A stretch of DNA of 64,000 bases from Pseudozobellia thermophila (lineage in GTDB: Bacteria > Bacteroidota > Bacteroidia > Flavobacteriales > Flavobacteriaceae): contig NZ_FQYU01000007.1 of assembly GCF_900141855.1 (NCBI RefSeq), positions 62,001 through 126,000 of the forward strand, given 5' to 3'. Below the pieces are notes generated by a model. The model ran no database searches and had not been told where the DNA came from. It saw nothing but the letters and a program-made list of their open reading frames with translations. Numbering within the stretch: the first letter of the stretch is position 1; each line of letters opens with the position of its first letter. Below are positions 6,697-15,815 of this stretch, one piece after another. The position numbers were made by a program, and so were the translations under genes.

Positions 6697-9474
6697 ATGG
6701 CAGTAGAACTAGAGGTCAATCCAAAGGAGAACATCATTATAAAGGGTGCAAAGTTGCACAATCTCAAGAATATCGATGTTATCATCCCCCGCAATAAACT
6801 CGTGGTAATCACCGGATTATCCGGATCGGGCAAGTCCACCTTGGCCTTCGACACCCTCTACGCCGAGGGGCAGCGCCGGTATGTCGAAAGCCTTTCTTCC
6901 TATGCCCGACAATTTTTGGGAAAACTCGACAAACCCAAGGTCGATTACATAAAGGGCATAGCCCCGGCCATAGCCATCGAACAGAAGGTAAACTCGACCA
7001 ACCCCCGCTCGACGGTCGGGACCACCACCGAGATATACGATTATCTTAAATTGCTTTTTGCCCGTATCGGCAAGACCTATTCCCCTATTTCGGGGAAGGA
7101 GGTAAAAAAAGACTCGGTGACCGATGTGGTTCGCCATGTCAAAACCTATGGTGAGGGCACAAAGCTCTTGTTACTGGCCCCTATAAAAATCGATGAAAAC
7201 CGGGACCCCCTTAAATCGTTGCAGCTACTATCGAAACAAGGCTATGCCCGTATAAAGTACAACGGTGCGGTTTTGCGTATCGATGCCGCGCCGGAAGATA
7301 TCTCCAGGGAATTCGACCTGGTGGTAGACCGTGTTGTCGTAAAAGACGACGAGGATTTCTACCACCGCTTGGCCAATGCCATAGACACGGCGTTCTTTGA
7401 AGGAAAAGGGGCGTGTATCATCGAAGAACTCGAAACAGGTAAACAAACCCGTTTTAGCAACAAATTTGAACTTGATGGCCTATCGTTCTTAGAACCCAAT
7501 GTGCATCTTTTCAGCTTTAACAACCCCTACGGTGCCTGCCCCAATTGTGAGGGATACGGCGATGTAATAGGTATCGATGAAGATTTGGTCGTGCCCAATA
7601 CGGCCCTCTCGGTATACGAGAACGCCATATCGCCCTGGCGGGGCGAAAGTATGGGCTGGTATCGCGACCAGTTGATCAATTCGGCCTATAAATTCGATTT
7701 CCCCATCCATAAACCCTGGTTTGAGCTTTCCGAGGCGCAGCGCCAATTGGTCTGGGAAGGCAACGCGCATTTTATAGGCCTGCACAAGTTCTTTGCCATG
7801 CTCGAGGAAAAAAGCTATAAGATCCAGAACCGGGTAATGCTCTCCCGGTATCGGGGCAAAACCAAATGTAGCCTTTGCAAGGGCAGGCGTCTTCGAAAGG
7901 AAACCGATTATGTAAAGATCGCTGGTAAAAGCATTTCCGATTTGGTGGAATTGCCCATTCAACGGCTTATACCTTTTTTCAAGGACCTCTCGCTCGACCC
8001 GCACGATGAGCAAATAGCTTCCCGTCTTCTTAAGGAAATCAATACCCGACTCGGTTTTTTGTTCAAGGTCGGATTGAGTTATCTGACCCTCAACCGTAAA
8101 TCGAACTCGCTTTCAGGCGGTGAAAGCCAACGCATCAACTTGGCCACTTCATTGGGCAGTAGTTTGGTGGGTAGCATGTATATTCTCGATGAGCCCAGTA
8201 TAGGACTGCATCCGAAAGACACCGAAAACCTCGTCGAGGTCCTAAAATCCCTACGCGACCTTGGCAATACGGTAATTGTGGTAGAACACGATGAGGATAT
8301 TATGAAAGCCGCCGACCAGGTAATCGACATCGGCCCCGAGGCGGGTACCCATGGCGGTGAGGTAGTGGCATGCGGGCCCCTGCCCCAAGTCCTAAAATCC
8401 AAATCCCTGACCGCCAGCTATCTCAATGGCTCCAAGGAAATAGCCGTTCCCAAAAAAAGACGGACATCGCCCAACTATATTGAAATTATCGGTGCAAGGG
8501 AGAACAACCTTAAGAATATTGACGTCAGGTTTCCCTTGAACATGCTTACCGTGGTTACGGGAGTTTCCGGAAGCGGCAAAAGCACCTTGGTCAAAAAACT
8601 GCTCTACCCCATTATCTTAAAGGAAGTAGGAGGTTATGGCGAAAAGGCCGGACAGTTTACCAAGGTCGAGGGCAAGTACAAGTCGATCAAACACGTCGAA
8701 TTCGTCGACCAAAACCCCATTGGCAGGTCGTCGCGTTCCAATCCCGTCACCTACATCAAGGCCTACGACGATATACGAAACCTCTACGCCACACAAAAAT
8801 TGAGCAAGATCAGGGCCTATCAACCCAAGCATTTCTCTTTTAACGTAGATGGGGGGCGATGTGAAAAATGTAAGGGAGAGGGCGAAATTACCGTAGAGAT
8901 GCAGTTTATGGCCGATGTCCATCTGGAATGCGACGCCTGCGGGGGCAAACGGTTTAAAAAGGAAGTATTGGAAGTAAAGTTCAACGATGCCAATATTGAC
9001 GATGTTCTGAACATGACCATCGATGATGCCATAGCCTTTTTCGAAACCCACAAAGAGACCAAGATTACCAACAAGCTAAAACCCTTGCAAGATGTCGGCC
9101 TGGGCTATGTAACCTTGGGGCAATCGTCTTCGACCCTCTCGGGGGGCGAGGCACAGCGCATAAAGCTCGCTTCGTTTCTGGTAAAGGGCGCCACGAAGGA
9201 CAAGGCCCTGTTTATTTTTGACGAGCCTACGACCGGCCTGCATTTTCACGATATAAAAAAGCTCTTAAAGTCTTTTGACGCCCTTATTTCAAAGGGGCAT
9301 TCCGTAGTGGTCATCGAGCACAATATCGAATTGATCAAATGTGCCGATTACATTATCGATCTCGGCCCCGAAGGAGGTGAAAACGGAGGTAATGTATTGG
9401 CTTCGGGCACTCCCGAGGAAATCATAAAATCAGAAGGTTCCTTTACCGCCAAATACCTGGCCGAAAAACTCTGA
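6697..9474 (+). CDS. uvrA: excinuclease ABC subunit A
   Basis: 925 residues from the ATG at 6697 (a TTG two codons upstream is less likely). This is the damage-recognition ATPase of nucleotide excision repair. Walker A of the first ABC half is GLSGSGKST (40-48), with signature LSGGESQR; the second half has GVSGSGKST and LSGGEAQRIKLA. The UvrB-binding region between the first Walker A and the zinc module is present, so it is a UvrA1-type protein. The C-terminal zinc module is complete (CEKCKGEGE ... CDACGGKRF). The N-terminal zinc module keeps CPNCEGYG, but the first CxxC pair normally found upstream of FSFNNP is replaced by SNKFELDGLSF. Single-gene transcript. Confidence 0.96.
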   Translation: MAVELEVNPKENIIIKGAKLHNLKNIDVIIPRNKLVVITGLSGSGKSTLAFDTLYAEGQRRYVESLSSYARQFLGKLDKPKVDYIKGIAPAIAIEQKVNSTNPRSTVGTTTEIYDYLKLLFARIGKTYSPISGKEVKKDSVTDVVRHVKTYGEGTKLLLLAPIKIDENRDPLKSLQLLSKQGYARIKYNGAVLRIDAAPEDISREFDLVVDRVVVKDDEDFYHRLANAIDTAFFEGKGACIIEELETGKQTRFSNKFELDGLSFLEPNVHLFSFNNPYGACPNCEGYGDVIGIDEDLVVPNTALSVYENAISPWRGESMGWYRDQLINSAYKFDFPIHKPWFELSEAQRQLVWEGNAHFIGLHKFFAMLEEKSYKIQNRVMLSRYRGKTKCSLCKGRRLRKETDYVKIAGKSISDLVELPIQRLIPFFKDLSLDPHDEQIASRLLKEINTRLGFLFKVGLSYLTLNRKSNSLSGGESQRINLATSLGSSLVGSMYILDEPSIGLHPKDTENLVEVLKSLRDLGNTVIVVEHDEDIMKAADQVIDIGPEAGTHGGEVVACGPLPQVLKSKSLTASYLNGSKEIAVPKKRRTSPNYIEIIGARENNLKNIDVRFPLNMLTVVTGVSGSGKSTLVKKLLYPIILKEVGGYGEKAGQFTKVEGKYKSIKHVEFVDQNPIGRSSRSNPVTYIKAYDDIRNLYATQKLSKIRAYQPKHFSFNVDGGRCEKCKGEGEITVEMQFMADVHLECDACGGKRFKKEVLEVKFNDANIDDVLNMTIDDAIAFFETHKETKITNKLKPLQDVGLGYVTLGQSSSTLSGGEAQRIKLASFLVKGATKDKALFIFDEPTTGLHFHDIKKLLKSFDALISKGHSVVVIEHNIELIKCADYIIDLGPEGGENGGNVLASGTPEEIIKSEGSFTAKYLAEKL

Positions 9475-9549
9475 ACAAGGTTACGGTATTTTTCCTTTCG
9501 CCCCTTCGCCTGCATTTCGAAGACGGGCCTTAATTTCTTTTGTCCAGGT

Positions 9550-9583
9550 CTAAAAACGAGGCGCCTGCCCGAACCGTTTTTAG
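9550..9583. repeat. inverted repeat downstream of uvrA
   Basis: Perfect 9-base arms CTAAAAACG (9550-9558) and CGTTTTTAG (9575-9583) flank a 16-base GC-rich spacer that starts with the palindrome AGGCGCCT. It could be a weak terminator or a protein-binding site; there is no T-run directly after it. Confidence 0.5.
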
Positions 9584-9661
9584 CGTTTCAACGTCTCCCC
9601 GCAAAACAACCTTCAATTTAAAATGTTGATTTACAGTAAATTAAACCTTGCTTCCTTTTTT

Positions 9662-9677
9662 TGGCACGTTGTTTGTT
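9662..9677 (+). promoter_or_regulatory. possible sigma-54 promoter (-24/-12)
   Basis: TGGCACG-N4-TTG at the spacing of the sigma-54 consensus (TGGCACG-N4-TTGCW). Every fixed base matches except the -12 C, which is T. It lies 52 bases before the ATG at 9729. Confidence 0.4.
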
Positions 9678-9728
9678 TATTTCCCAATGAATGTAAATAG
9701 TTGCATTCGGGAATTTAAACCTTATATC

Positions 9729-10892
9729 ATGAAAAAATTAGTACTCCTTTTTTCGGCCTTGGTTATGGGCACCTCGGGTGCATGGGCCACAAGTACGGAA
9801 GATAAGGTTGCAGAACGCAATGCTTATAGATACAACGACGCTTTTATTTTTGTCGAGAATGGCATTACGTTCTCGGTATATCCCGATGGCGAATTCGACT
9901 TTTATATCGACTCTTATGTTAGCGGACGAAGAAACGGAATAACCTTTAACTCGGGCTTTGATTATAGTCCGTATGCGCAATACGACGATTATGGTGCCGT
10001 AATCCAAGTAGAGAACGTTCCGATATTCTACGATTATTATGGCCGTGTCACCCAAATTGGCAGTGTAGACATCAGGTATAACAATGGTAGGGTATACCGC
10101 TTAGGGGGTATGACCGTTTTCTATAACCGAAGGGGCTTCTACGATTACCATACCGGCTATATCAATATTTATAACAGACATTATGTGTTCAGGCCCTTCC
10201 ATTCACTGTTCGTCAGGCCGGCATTGGGCTTCCGCCTTGTATTCCACAAACCTTATAGAAGGTACTATCGACCTATTCGATATACCTATCATAGACCCTA
10301 TAGGTACAATAAAAGAAGGGCTTATGCCCAAATAGGCAAGCCCCATAAATACAACCAGGTTCGAAGGGAGCGCGCCAAAATTTACAGAAACGACAAGCGG
10401 GTAGCCGTTCGCAAAAGTCCGGTTAGAAACAATCGGTCGGTAGCTTCGAGAAGCAATACCCCTATTCGAAACAGCAATATAAGGGCAGACCGCACCAAAA
10501 ACAATATTGCCCGTTCGAATGCCTCACGTAGAACCGATGTCAGTAGAAGTTCCGGCAATGCCAAACGCGGCGTGGCCCAAAGAAGCAGTACGCGAAACAG
10601 CACCATAAAGGCCAACAGCTCTCGTACCGTTACCCGAAAGTCTACGACCGTTGCATCTCCACGCGGCAATACCGTAACCAAAAGAACGGTGACGCGAACA
10701 ACGAAGAACTATAATACACCAAGAAAGCGAACGGCGGGAAATTCGTCGGTACGACAAAGTAGTTCAAGGAGCAAAAGCGGAAGCGTTGCCACGAGAAGTT
10801 CGTCTACCCAAAGAAAGGTACGGAAGGCTCCAAACCAAAGAAGCAGTTCCGCTAACAGGTCCTCTTCTTCAAGAAGTACACGAAGATATTAA
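9729..10892 (+). CDS. exported Arg/Ser/Tyr-rich protein, function unknown
   Basis: 387 residues from the ATG at 9729, the one that gives a proper signal peptide (MKKLVLLFSALVMGTSGAWA); the frame is open further upstream but that part looks non-coding. After the signal peptide come about 120 residues with repeating short beta-hairpin-like units (VENVPIFYDYYGRV, SVDIRYNNGRVYRLGG, MTVFYNRRGF), then a Tyr/Arg/Pro-rich linker, and finally about 180 residues made mostly of R, S, N, T and K, ending SSRSTRRY. The tail is strongly basic and low in complexity, hence probably disordered and able to bind polyanions. A sigma-54-like promoter precedes it and a strong terminator follows. I do not know its function. 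Confidence 0.75.
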   Translation: MKKLVLLFSALVMGTSGAWATSTEDKVAERNAYRYNDAFIFVENGITFSVYPDGEFDFYIDSYVSGRRNGITFNSGFDYSPYAQYDDYGAVIQVENVPIFYDYYGRVTQIGSVDIRYNNGRVYRLGGMTVFYNRRGFYDYHTGYINIYNRHYVFRPFHSLFVRPALGFRLVFHKPYRRYYRPIRYTYHRPYRYNKRRAYAQIGKPHKYNQVRRERAKIYRNDKRVAVRKSPVRNNRSVASRSNTPIRNSNIRADRTKNNIARSNASRRTDVSRSSGNAKRGVAQRSSTRNSTIKANSSRTVTRKSTTVASPRGNTVTKRTVTRTTKNYNTPRKRTAGNSSVRQSSSRSKSGSVATRSSSTQRKVRKAPNQRSSSANRSSSSRSTRRY

Positions 10893-10923
10893 AAAACAGT
10901 TTTTAGGTTGGTTAGTTGTTTTA

Positions 10924-10958
10924 CCCCCGTAGTGGATGGATGCACTACGGGGGTTTTT
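10924..10958. terminator. strong Rho-independent terminator
   Basis: CCCCCGTAGTG (10924-10934) and CACTACGGGGG (10943-10953) form a perfect 11-bp stem with an 8-base loop, followed by TTTTT on the plus strand. It lies between convergent genes. Confidence 0.92.
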
Positions 10959-10970
10959 CGTGCCGTTCCC

Positions 10971-13274
10971 CTATTGGTCCTTCTCCACGGTGACCCGTAC
11001 CGATTTGCTTATTGGCGTCTTGCTTCTATCGGCATAGTGGTTATAGGGAACCAGCATATTCGTCTCAGGGAAATAGGCCGCCAAATTCCCTTGGGGAATG
11101 TTGTACGGAACCACTAAAAATCTGCGGGCCGTTCTTTTTATACCGTCGTAATGGCTGTGGATGTTTACCACATCGAGTCGTTGAAGTGTCAGCGCTTTCA
11201 TGTCCTCGGGATTCATGAAGAGTACCCGCCTTTCGTTATAAACCCCGCGGTAGCGATCATCGAGGCCATAGATGGTGGTATTGAACTGGTCGTGCGACCT
11301 GATGGTCATCAACAAAAACTCATCCTCTCCGAGGTTGTCTTCGGGCAGGCCGTTTATCGTCAACTGTGCCTTTCCCTTGGGAAGCATGCTAAAATCGAGC
11401 TCCCTTACATTATTGGGCAGGTAGTACCCAATACCTTTTGAACGTTCGCTTGTGTTGTCGAATCCCTTCACCACCTTGTCGATGCTTTCGCGGATCAAAT
11501 CATAATCTTCGCCCATGGCCTTCCAATCGACGGCATGTTGACCGTTAAAATAAGTGTGCGCCAATTCGGCGATCAGTTCGGGTTCGCTCTTTATGGTATC
11601 GGATGCGGGTTTCAACAATCCCCTCGATTGCCTGACCCTTCCCATACTGTCCTCCATGGTGAGGTAACGCAACTTACCGTTCTTCAAGTCCTTTTCAGAA
11701 CGACCAAAGGTAGGCAACAACAGGGCGGTCGTGCCGGTTACCAAATGGGACCGGTTCAGTTTCGTGCTTATTTGTACCGTCAAGGAGCAATTTTGCAAGG
11801 CCTGGGCCGTATACGCCGTATCGTTGGCGGCCATCAAAAAATTACCGCCAAGACAGACAAAGACCTTTCCCCTGCCCTCGTACATGGCCTTAATGGCCCC
11901 TACGGTATCTACCCCCTCGTTCGACGGGGGCACAAACCCGAGGTGCTTTTCAATTCGCCGGTTCAGTTTTTCGTCAACGTAGTGCATAATGCCCACACTG
12001 CGATCTCCTTGTACATTGCTATGCCCGCGTACAGGGCATGTACCGGCATTCGGTTTGCCTACGGCCCCCTTGAGCAACAAAAGGTTTACATACTCCCTAA
12101 TGTTCTCCACACCATTCTTATGTTGGGTAAGGCCCATGGCCCAGCAAACCACGATGTTGCTTTTGGCGGCCAACAAGTCGACCGTTTTATCGATCAATCC
12201 TTCGGGCACCCCACATCTTGAAAGGAGGTCTTCTTCCCTGTATTTCTCCAAATCGGCAAGCAAGCCTTCGTACCCATCGACGTATTGGGCTATAAATTCA
12301 TGGTCGAATACGTTTTTACCCTGTTTGTCAAGTTGGGCCAATCTTTTGAGAATCAATTTGACCAGGGGAACATCTTGGTTGATTCTTACGGGAAGATGCA
12401 GATCGGCCATGTTTTCACCCGGACCCAACCAACCGCTTAGATGTTGTGGATTTTTGAAGTTTACAAGACCGGCCTCCTCCAAAGGATTCACGCTGATTAC
12501 CTTTCCGCCGTTTTTTTTGCATTTTTCCAAGGCCGAGAGCATTCTAGGGTGGTTGGTCCCCGGGTTTTGACCGGCGACGATAACCACTTCGGCATGGTAC
12601 AGGTCTTCTAGCTTGACCGACCCTTTGCCGATACCCAGGGTTTCCGAAAGGGCCACTCCGCTCGATTCGTGGCACATATTGGAACAATCGGGCATGTTGT
12701 TGGTACCAAAGGCCCTGGCGAACATTCCATATAGATAGGCGGCCTCGTTACTTGATCGCCCGGAAGTGTAGAAAATAGCCTCATCGGGGTGGTCCAATTG
12801 GCGCAGTTCCCCCGAAATCAGTTCATAGGCTTCCGGCCAAGAAATCGGCTCGTAATGTACCTTTCCCGGACGAAGGACCATGGGCTCGGTCAGACGGCCA
12901 AATTTGTTCAATTGATAATCGGTCAGTTGGGACAGTTCTTCTACAGAATGTTTCTTAAAGAAATGCCTATCGATTTTATGGTTGGTCGCCTCATCGGCCA
13001 GGGCCTTGGCCCCGTTTTCGCAATATTCGGCAACGGTTGAAGGGGACTCGGGGTTGGGCCATGCACAACTGGGGCAATCAAAACCGTCTTCCTGGTTCAT
13101 TTCCAACAGGGCCCGCATAGAGCGAACAATGCCCATTTCCTTAAAACCGTGTTTAAGGGCTTCCTTTACTCCTAATTTTCCCGCGGCATAACGCATGGGT
13201 TCGCCCAATCGAATATTCGTAAACGCTTCCGACCCGGTTAAGGATATATTCCTTTTTATACTATTTTCTGGCAT
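10971..13274 (-). CDS. FdhF/YdeP-family molybdopterin oxidoreductase
   Basis: 767 residues from the ATG at 13274, matching the length of E. coli YdeP (759); the longer frame starts with TTG. The N-terminal iron-sulfur site is C67-x2-C70 with C85 downstream (FDCPSCAWPNPES ... EYCENG), typical of this subfamily. The central and C-terminal parts carry the bis-molybdopterin-guanine-dinucleotide binding blocks, e.g. FYTSGRSSNEAAYLYG, NMCHESSG, GQNPGTNHPRM, TCPVRGHSNVQGD and LLMTIRSHDQFNTTIYG. Relatives are called formate dehydrogenase-like, but YdeP has been tied to acid resistance, not formate oxidation. No fdhD or partner subunit is adjacent. It follows the two-domain beta protein on the same strand after 105 bases. 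Confidence 0.9.
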   Translation of the reverse strand: MPENSIKRNISLTGSEAFTNIRLGEPMRYAAGKLGVKEALKHGFKEMGIVRSMRALLEMNQEDGFDCPSCAWPNPESPSTVAEYCENGAKALADEATNHKIDRHFFKKHSVEELSQLTDYQLNKFGRLTEPMVLRPGKVHYEPISWPEAYELISGELRQLDHPDEAIFYTSGRSSNEAAYLYGMFARAFGTNNMPDCSNMCHESSGVALSETLGIGKGSVKLEDLYHAEVVIVAGQNPGTNHPRMLSALEKCKKNGGKVISVNPLEEAGLVNFKNPQHLSGWLGPGENMADLHLPVRINQDVPLVKLILKRLAQLDKQGKNVFDHEFIAQYVDGYEGLLADLEKYREEDLLSRCGVPEGLIDKTVDLLAAKSNIVVCWAMGLTQHKNGVENIREYVNLLLLKGAVGKPNAGTCPVRGHSNVQGDRSVGIMHYVDEKLNRRIEKHLGFVPPSNEGVDTVGAIKAMYEGRGKVFVCLGGNFLMAANDTAYTAQALQNCSLTVQISTKLNRSHLVTGTTALLLPTFGRSEKDLKNGKLRYLTMEDSMGRVRQSRGLLKPASDTIKSEPELIAELAHTYFNGQHAVDWKAMGEDYDLIRESIDKVVKGFDNTSERSKGIGYYLPNNVRELDFSMLPKGKAQLTINGLPEDNLGEDEFLLMTIRSHDQFNTTIYGLDDRYRGVYNERRVLFMNPEDMKALTLQRLDVVNIHSHYDGIKRTARRFLVVPYNIPQGNLAAYFPETNMLVPYNHYADRSKTPISKSVRVTVEKDQ

Positions 13275-13379
13275 AGGTTTCACTTGAAGATACTTAAACG
13301 ACACTAGACGATGACCAAAATACAATTTCCCGGAAAGAAGATAATCGTTATTGGTCAAAAAGTACAGATTATTTGAAAT

Positions 13380-14195
13380 CTATGGCTCAACAACTTTATG
13401 GGAAGCGTACTGGAGACTTAGTTCAACAAAAAAACAGTGGGCTACGTTTTTTCTGCCACTTGTATGTCCGATAGACCGATCCTCTTCATAAAGAACGGTG
13501 CCGTCTGCCGATTCTACCCTAAAATACAGTCCCGGTCCGGGAATGGCGGTAATGGGTGTCTCTATATTCACCAAGGGCGACAGAAAGGTTTTTTTAAAGT
13601 CGGAACTGTCGTAATCGACCCTAAAACATCCCCTATCGTCGGTGGTCCCCCGTCCGATAAGATCATCCTGTACCCAATCGACGTCCATGGCCGTTACGAC
13701 AAGTCCGGAAAGTCCGGCTTCTTCCCTTCCCTTATATTTTACTACCCCACAAATCGTCCATGCATCGAAGACCCTTCGTATGCGGTACCAGTTTTCGAAG
13801 GAAAAATTGTAACTGTAACTGTAGGTATAATCATGGCCACGCCGATGCCAAATAGGCTTCAAACAAGCAAGATTGAATTGAAGGGGCTTGTGCCTGGTTG
13901 TTTTTTGGCATGGTACTTTCGACAGTCTTACGTCAATAGTTATCGGCTCGTCTTGGTAAAGCGCATTAAGTTCTACCTCGTAATTGCCTTTTGCATCGGT
14001 CTGGGCCTTGCCGATAACAAGATTTTCCCTTTTGGCAATTTCCTTTCGCGACAATGGGCGCAATTTGGATTTTAATTTGCCTTTCGACCTATTTTGCCCA
14101 TTTTTTAAATAGATCAAGACCTCTACATTACTGACCGACTCCCGAATGTCCGGGAAAAGTGATGCGCTCAAATTACCCCTGATTATATAGCCCAT
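13380..14195 (-). CDS. two-domain beta-sandwich protein, transthyretin-like; function unknown
   Basis: 271 residues from the ATG at 14195 (a TTG lies two codons upstream). No signal peptide. Two similar halves each look like a transthyretin/carboxypeptidase-regulatory beta sandwich: the first has VLIYLKNG ... GKAQTDAKGNYEVEL (about residues 25-85), the second ICGVVKYKGREEAGLSGLVVTAMDVDW cut as VVTAMDVDW ... GRGTTDDRGCFRVDY (about 145-205). The pattern 'property, then T-D-x-x-G-x-(Y/F)-x-V' is characteristic of such folds. A Tyr/Ser-rich linker (DYTYSYSYNFSF) joins the halves. It precedes the oxidoreductase gene by 105 bases, so cotranscription is possible but a functional link is unknown. Confidence 0.65.
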   Translation of the reverse strand: MGYIIRGNLSASLFPDIRESVSNVEVLIYLKNGQNRSKGKLKSKLRPLSRKEIAKRENLVIGKAQTDAKGNYEVELNALYQDEPITIDVRLSKVPCQKTTRHKPLQFNLACLKPIWHRRGHDYTYSYSYNFSFENWYRIRRVFDAWTICGVVKYKGREEAGLSGLVVTAMDVDWVQDDLIGRGTTDDRGCFRVDYDSSDFKKTFLSPLVNIETPITAIPGPGLYFRVESADGTVLYEEDRSIGHTSGRKNVAHCFFVELSLQYASHKVVEP

Positions 14196-14323
14196 GTCCA
14201 AAATTTGCGTAGTAAAGCTACTACAAAAATCATATTATATGGACAGTTGATCTACGAAGACCCCTTTTTCTTAGGCAAACGGATGATGCCGGTAGGATGG
14301 ATTGCCCCATTGCCATCAAAGCC

Positions 14324-15784
14324 CTACCTCAGTTTTTTCATGTATTTGCCAATCAAGGCATAGACATCCTCGGAAATTCGAAATCGATATACCACACCTA
14401 AATAGAAAACGGTGATCAGCAGACTTTTCAAGGCGATGTTCACAATTGGGTGAAAAGGAAAGGATAACATGTAGAAAAGCAGACCGGTCCCGATCATAAG
14501 GAGGGCCGACAGGCCCGTTTTTTTTGTGAAGGGCACAATGGAAAACTTCAACTTCACATAAACGATTTTTAAGGTATTGTAAACAAACAAGGCCGAAAAA
14601 CTGGCTATGGCGGCACCGTTCAACCCGTAACGGGGAATCAGCCATAAATTCAGAACGACCGTCATGGCGGCCAGTACAACCCCCAAGACCAAAATAGCCC
14701 TGTAATAGTCCGAATTATAGAGTATGGAATTGTTGTTTCCCATAAGGGCATCGTACACTTTGGCCAAGCCCAACCATACAAATATGACATATCCGTTTCC
14801 ATAAGCTTCGGGCATCATGGCATACATATCGTTCAGGTTCAAGAAAATCAACAAAAACAAAAGTCCAGAAATAAGAAACAAGGTCAGGGAACTCTTTTGG
14901 TATAACCGCTTAAGGGCCTGTTTGTCTTTTCTGTTCAATAGTTCAGCCGTCATCGGATAGGTAATTTGGTGCATAGACCGCGAGGGTACGGCAATGACCA
15001 TGGCAATAAACCCGGCTACGCTGTAATAGGCCACATTTTCCAACTCGATAAACTGGTTGATCATCACTTTGTCGACCTCAAGAAGAACGACGGCTATGGA
15101 CCCCCCTAAGATGATCAGCGTACTATAAACCAGTATATTCCTGGTATTATCAGGAAATTGAAATTCCAATTTCGGAGGGCGTAGTCGATAGGCATAGATC
15201 TTCATAACCAAGGTCCGAAGCAAATAGACCCCCACCATGATATGTATATACGACTCTACGGTGATTATATCGAAATACAGGAGAAACAGCATGGTCGAGA
15301 CCATCACCCGAGAGAAAACCTCCTTCATAAAATTTCCGAATACCGATTTCATCTGCACCCTGGCCCACCCGTAAAAAACCTCAAAATAGGCCATGGCCAT
15401 GCCGATAAAAAAAATGTGCCACACATACTCCTTTACAATGGCATTTTCCCTTGAAAGAAAGTTTCCTATAGCCTCATATCCGAAGTACGTAATTATCCCT
15501 ACCGGAACAATAAGGGCCAAGGGCAGGAGCAACATCAGGGTCAAAAACCCATCGGTGGTCTTCGCATCCTTAAAACTACTGTAAAACTTGACCAAGGTAT
15601 TGGGCACGCCAAAGGCCAAAATCGGGTTAAGTACCAAGGAAGCGGACAAGATGACCTGAATAAGGCCATAGTACGTGGGCGACATAAAGTTCAGGTAAAG
15701 CACCAAGGTATTAAGCGCGCCGATGGCAAAGCCCAAATAGGTAACAATGGAGTTGTTCAATGATTGCTTTAATACAATACCCAT
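14324..15784 (-). CDS. polysaccharide flippase-like membrane protein (Wzx/MATE-related)
   Basis: 486 residues with about 12-14 hydrophobic segments over the whole length, and the opening KQSLNNSIVTYLGFAIGALNTL typical in its layout of oligosaccharide flippases of the MOP superfamily (text cut: KQSLNNSIVTYLGF). It would move lipid-linked saccharide across the inner membrane. It is the last of three closely spaced genes on this strand (YfhO-type protein, glycosyltransferase, flippase; gaps 45 and 31 bases), which supports a joint role in making a surface glycan. The transported molecule is unknown. Confidence 0.88.
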   Translation of the reverse strand: MGIVLKQSLNNSIVTYLGFAIGALNTLVLYLNFMSPTYYGLIQVILSASLVLNPILAFGVPNTLVKFYSSFKDAKTTDGFLTLMLLLPLALIVPVGIITYFGYEAIGNFLSRENAIVKEYVWHIFFIGMAMAYFEVFYGWARVQMKSVFGNFMKEVFSRVMVSTMLFLLYFDIITVESYIHIMVGVYLLRTLVMKIYAYRLRPPKLEFQFPDNTRNILVYSTLIILGGSIAVVLLEVDKVMINQFIELENVAYYSVAGFIAMVIAVPSRSMHQITYPMTAELLNRKDKQALKRLYQKSSLTLFLISGLLFLLIFLNLNDMYAMMPEAYGNGYVIFVWLGLAKVYDALMGNNNSILYNSDYYRAILVLGVVLAAMTVVLNLWLIPRYGLNGAAIASFSALFVYNTLKIVYVKLKFSIVPFTKKTGLSALLMIGTGLLFYMLSFPFHPIVNIALKSLLITVFYLGVVYRFRISEDVYALIGKYMKKLR

Positions 15785-15815
15785 TACACACTTAATGTTA
15801 ACCGGTTAAATATCA

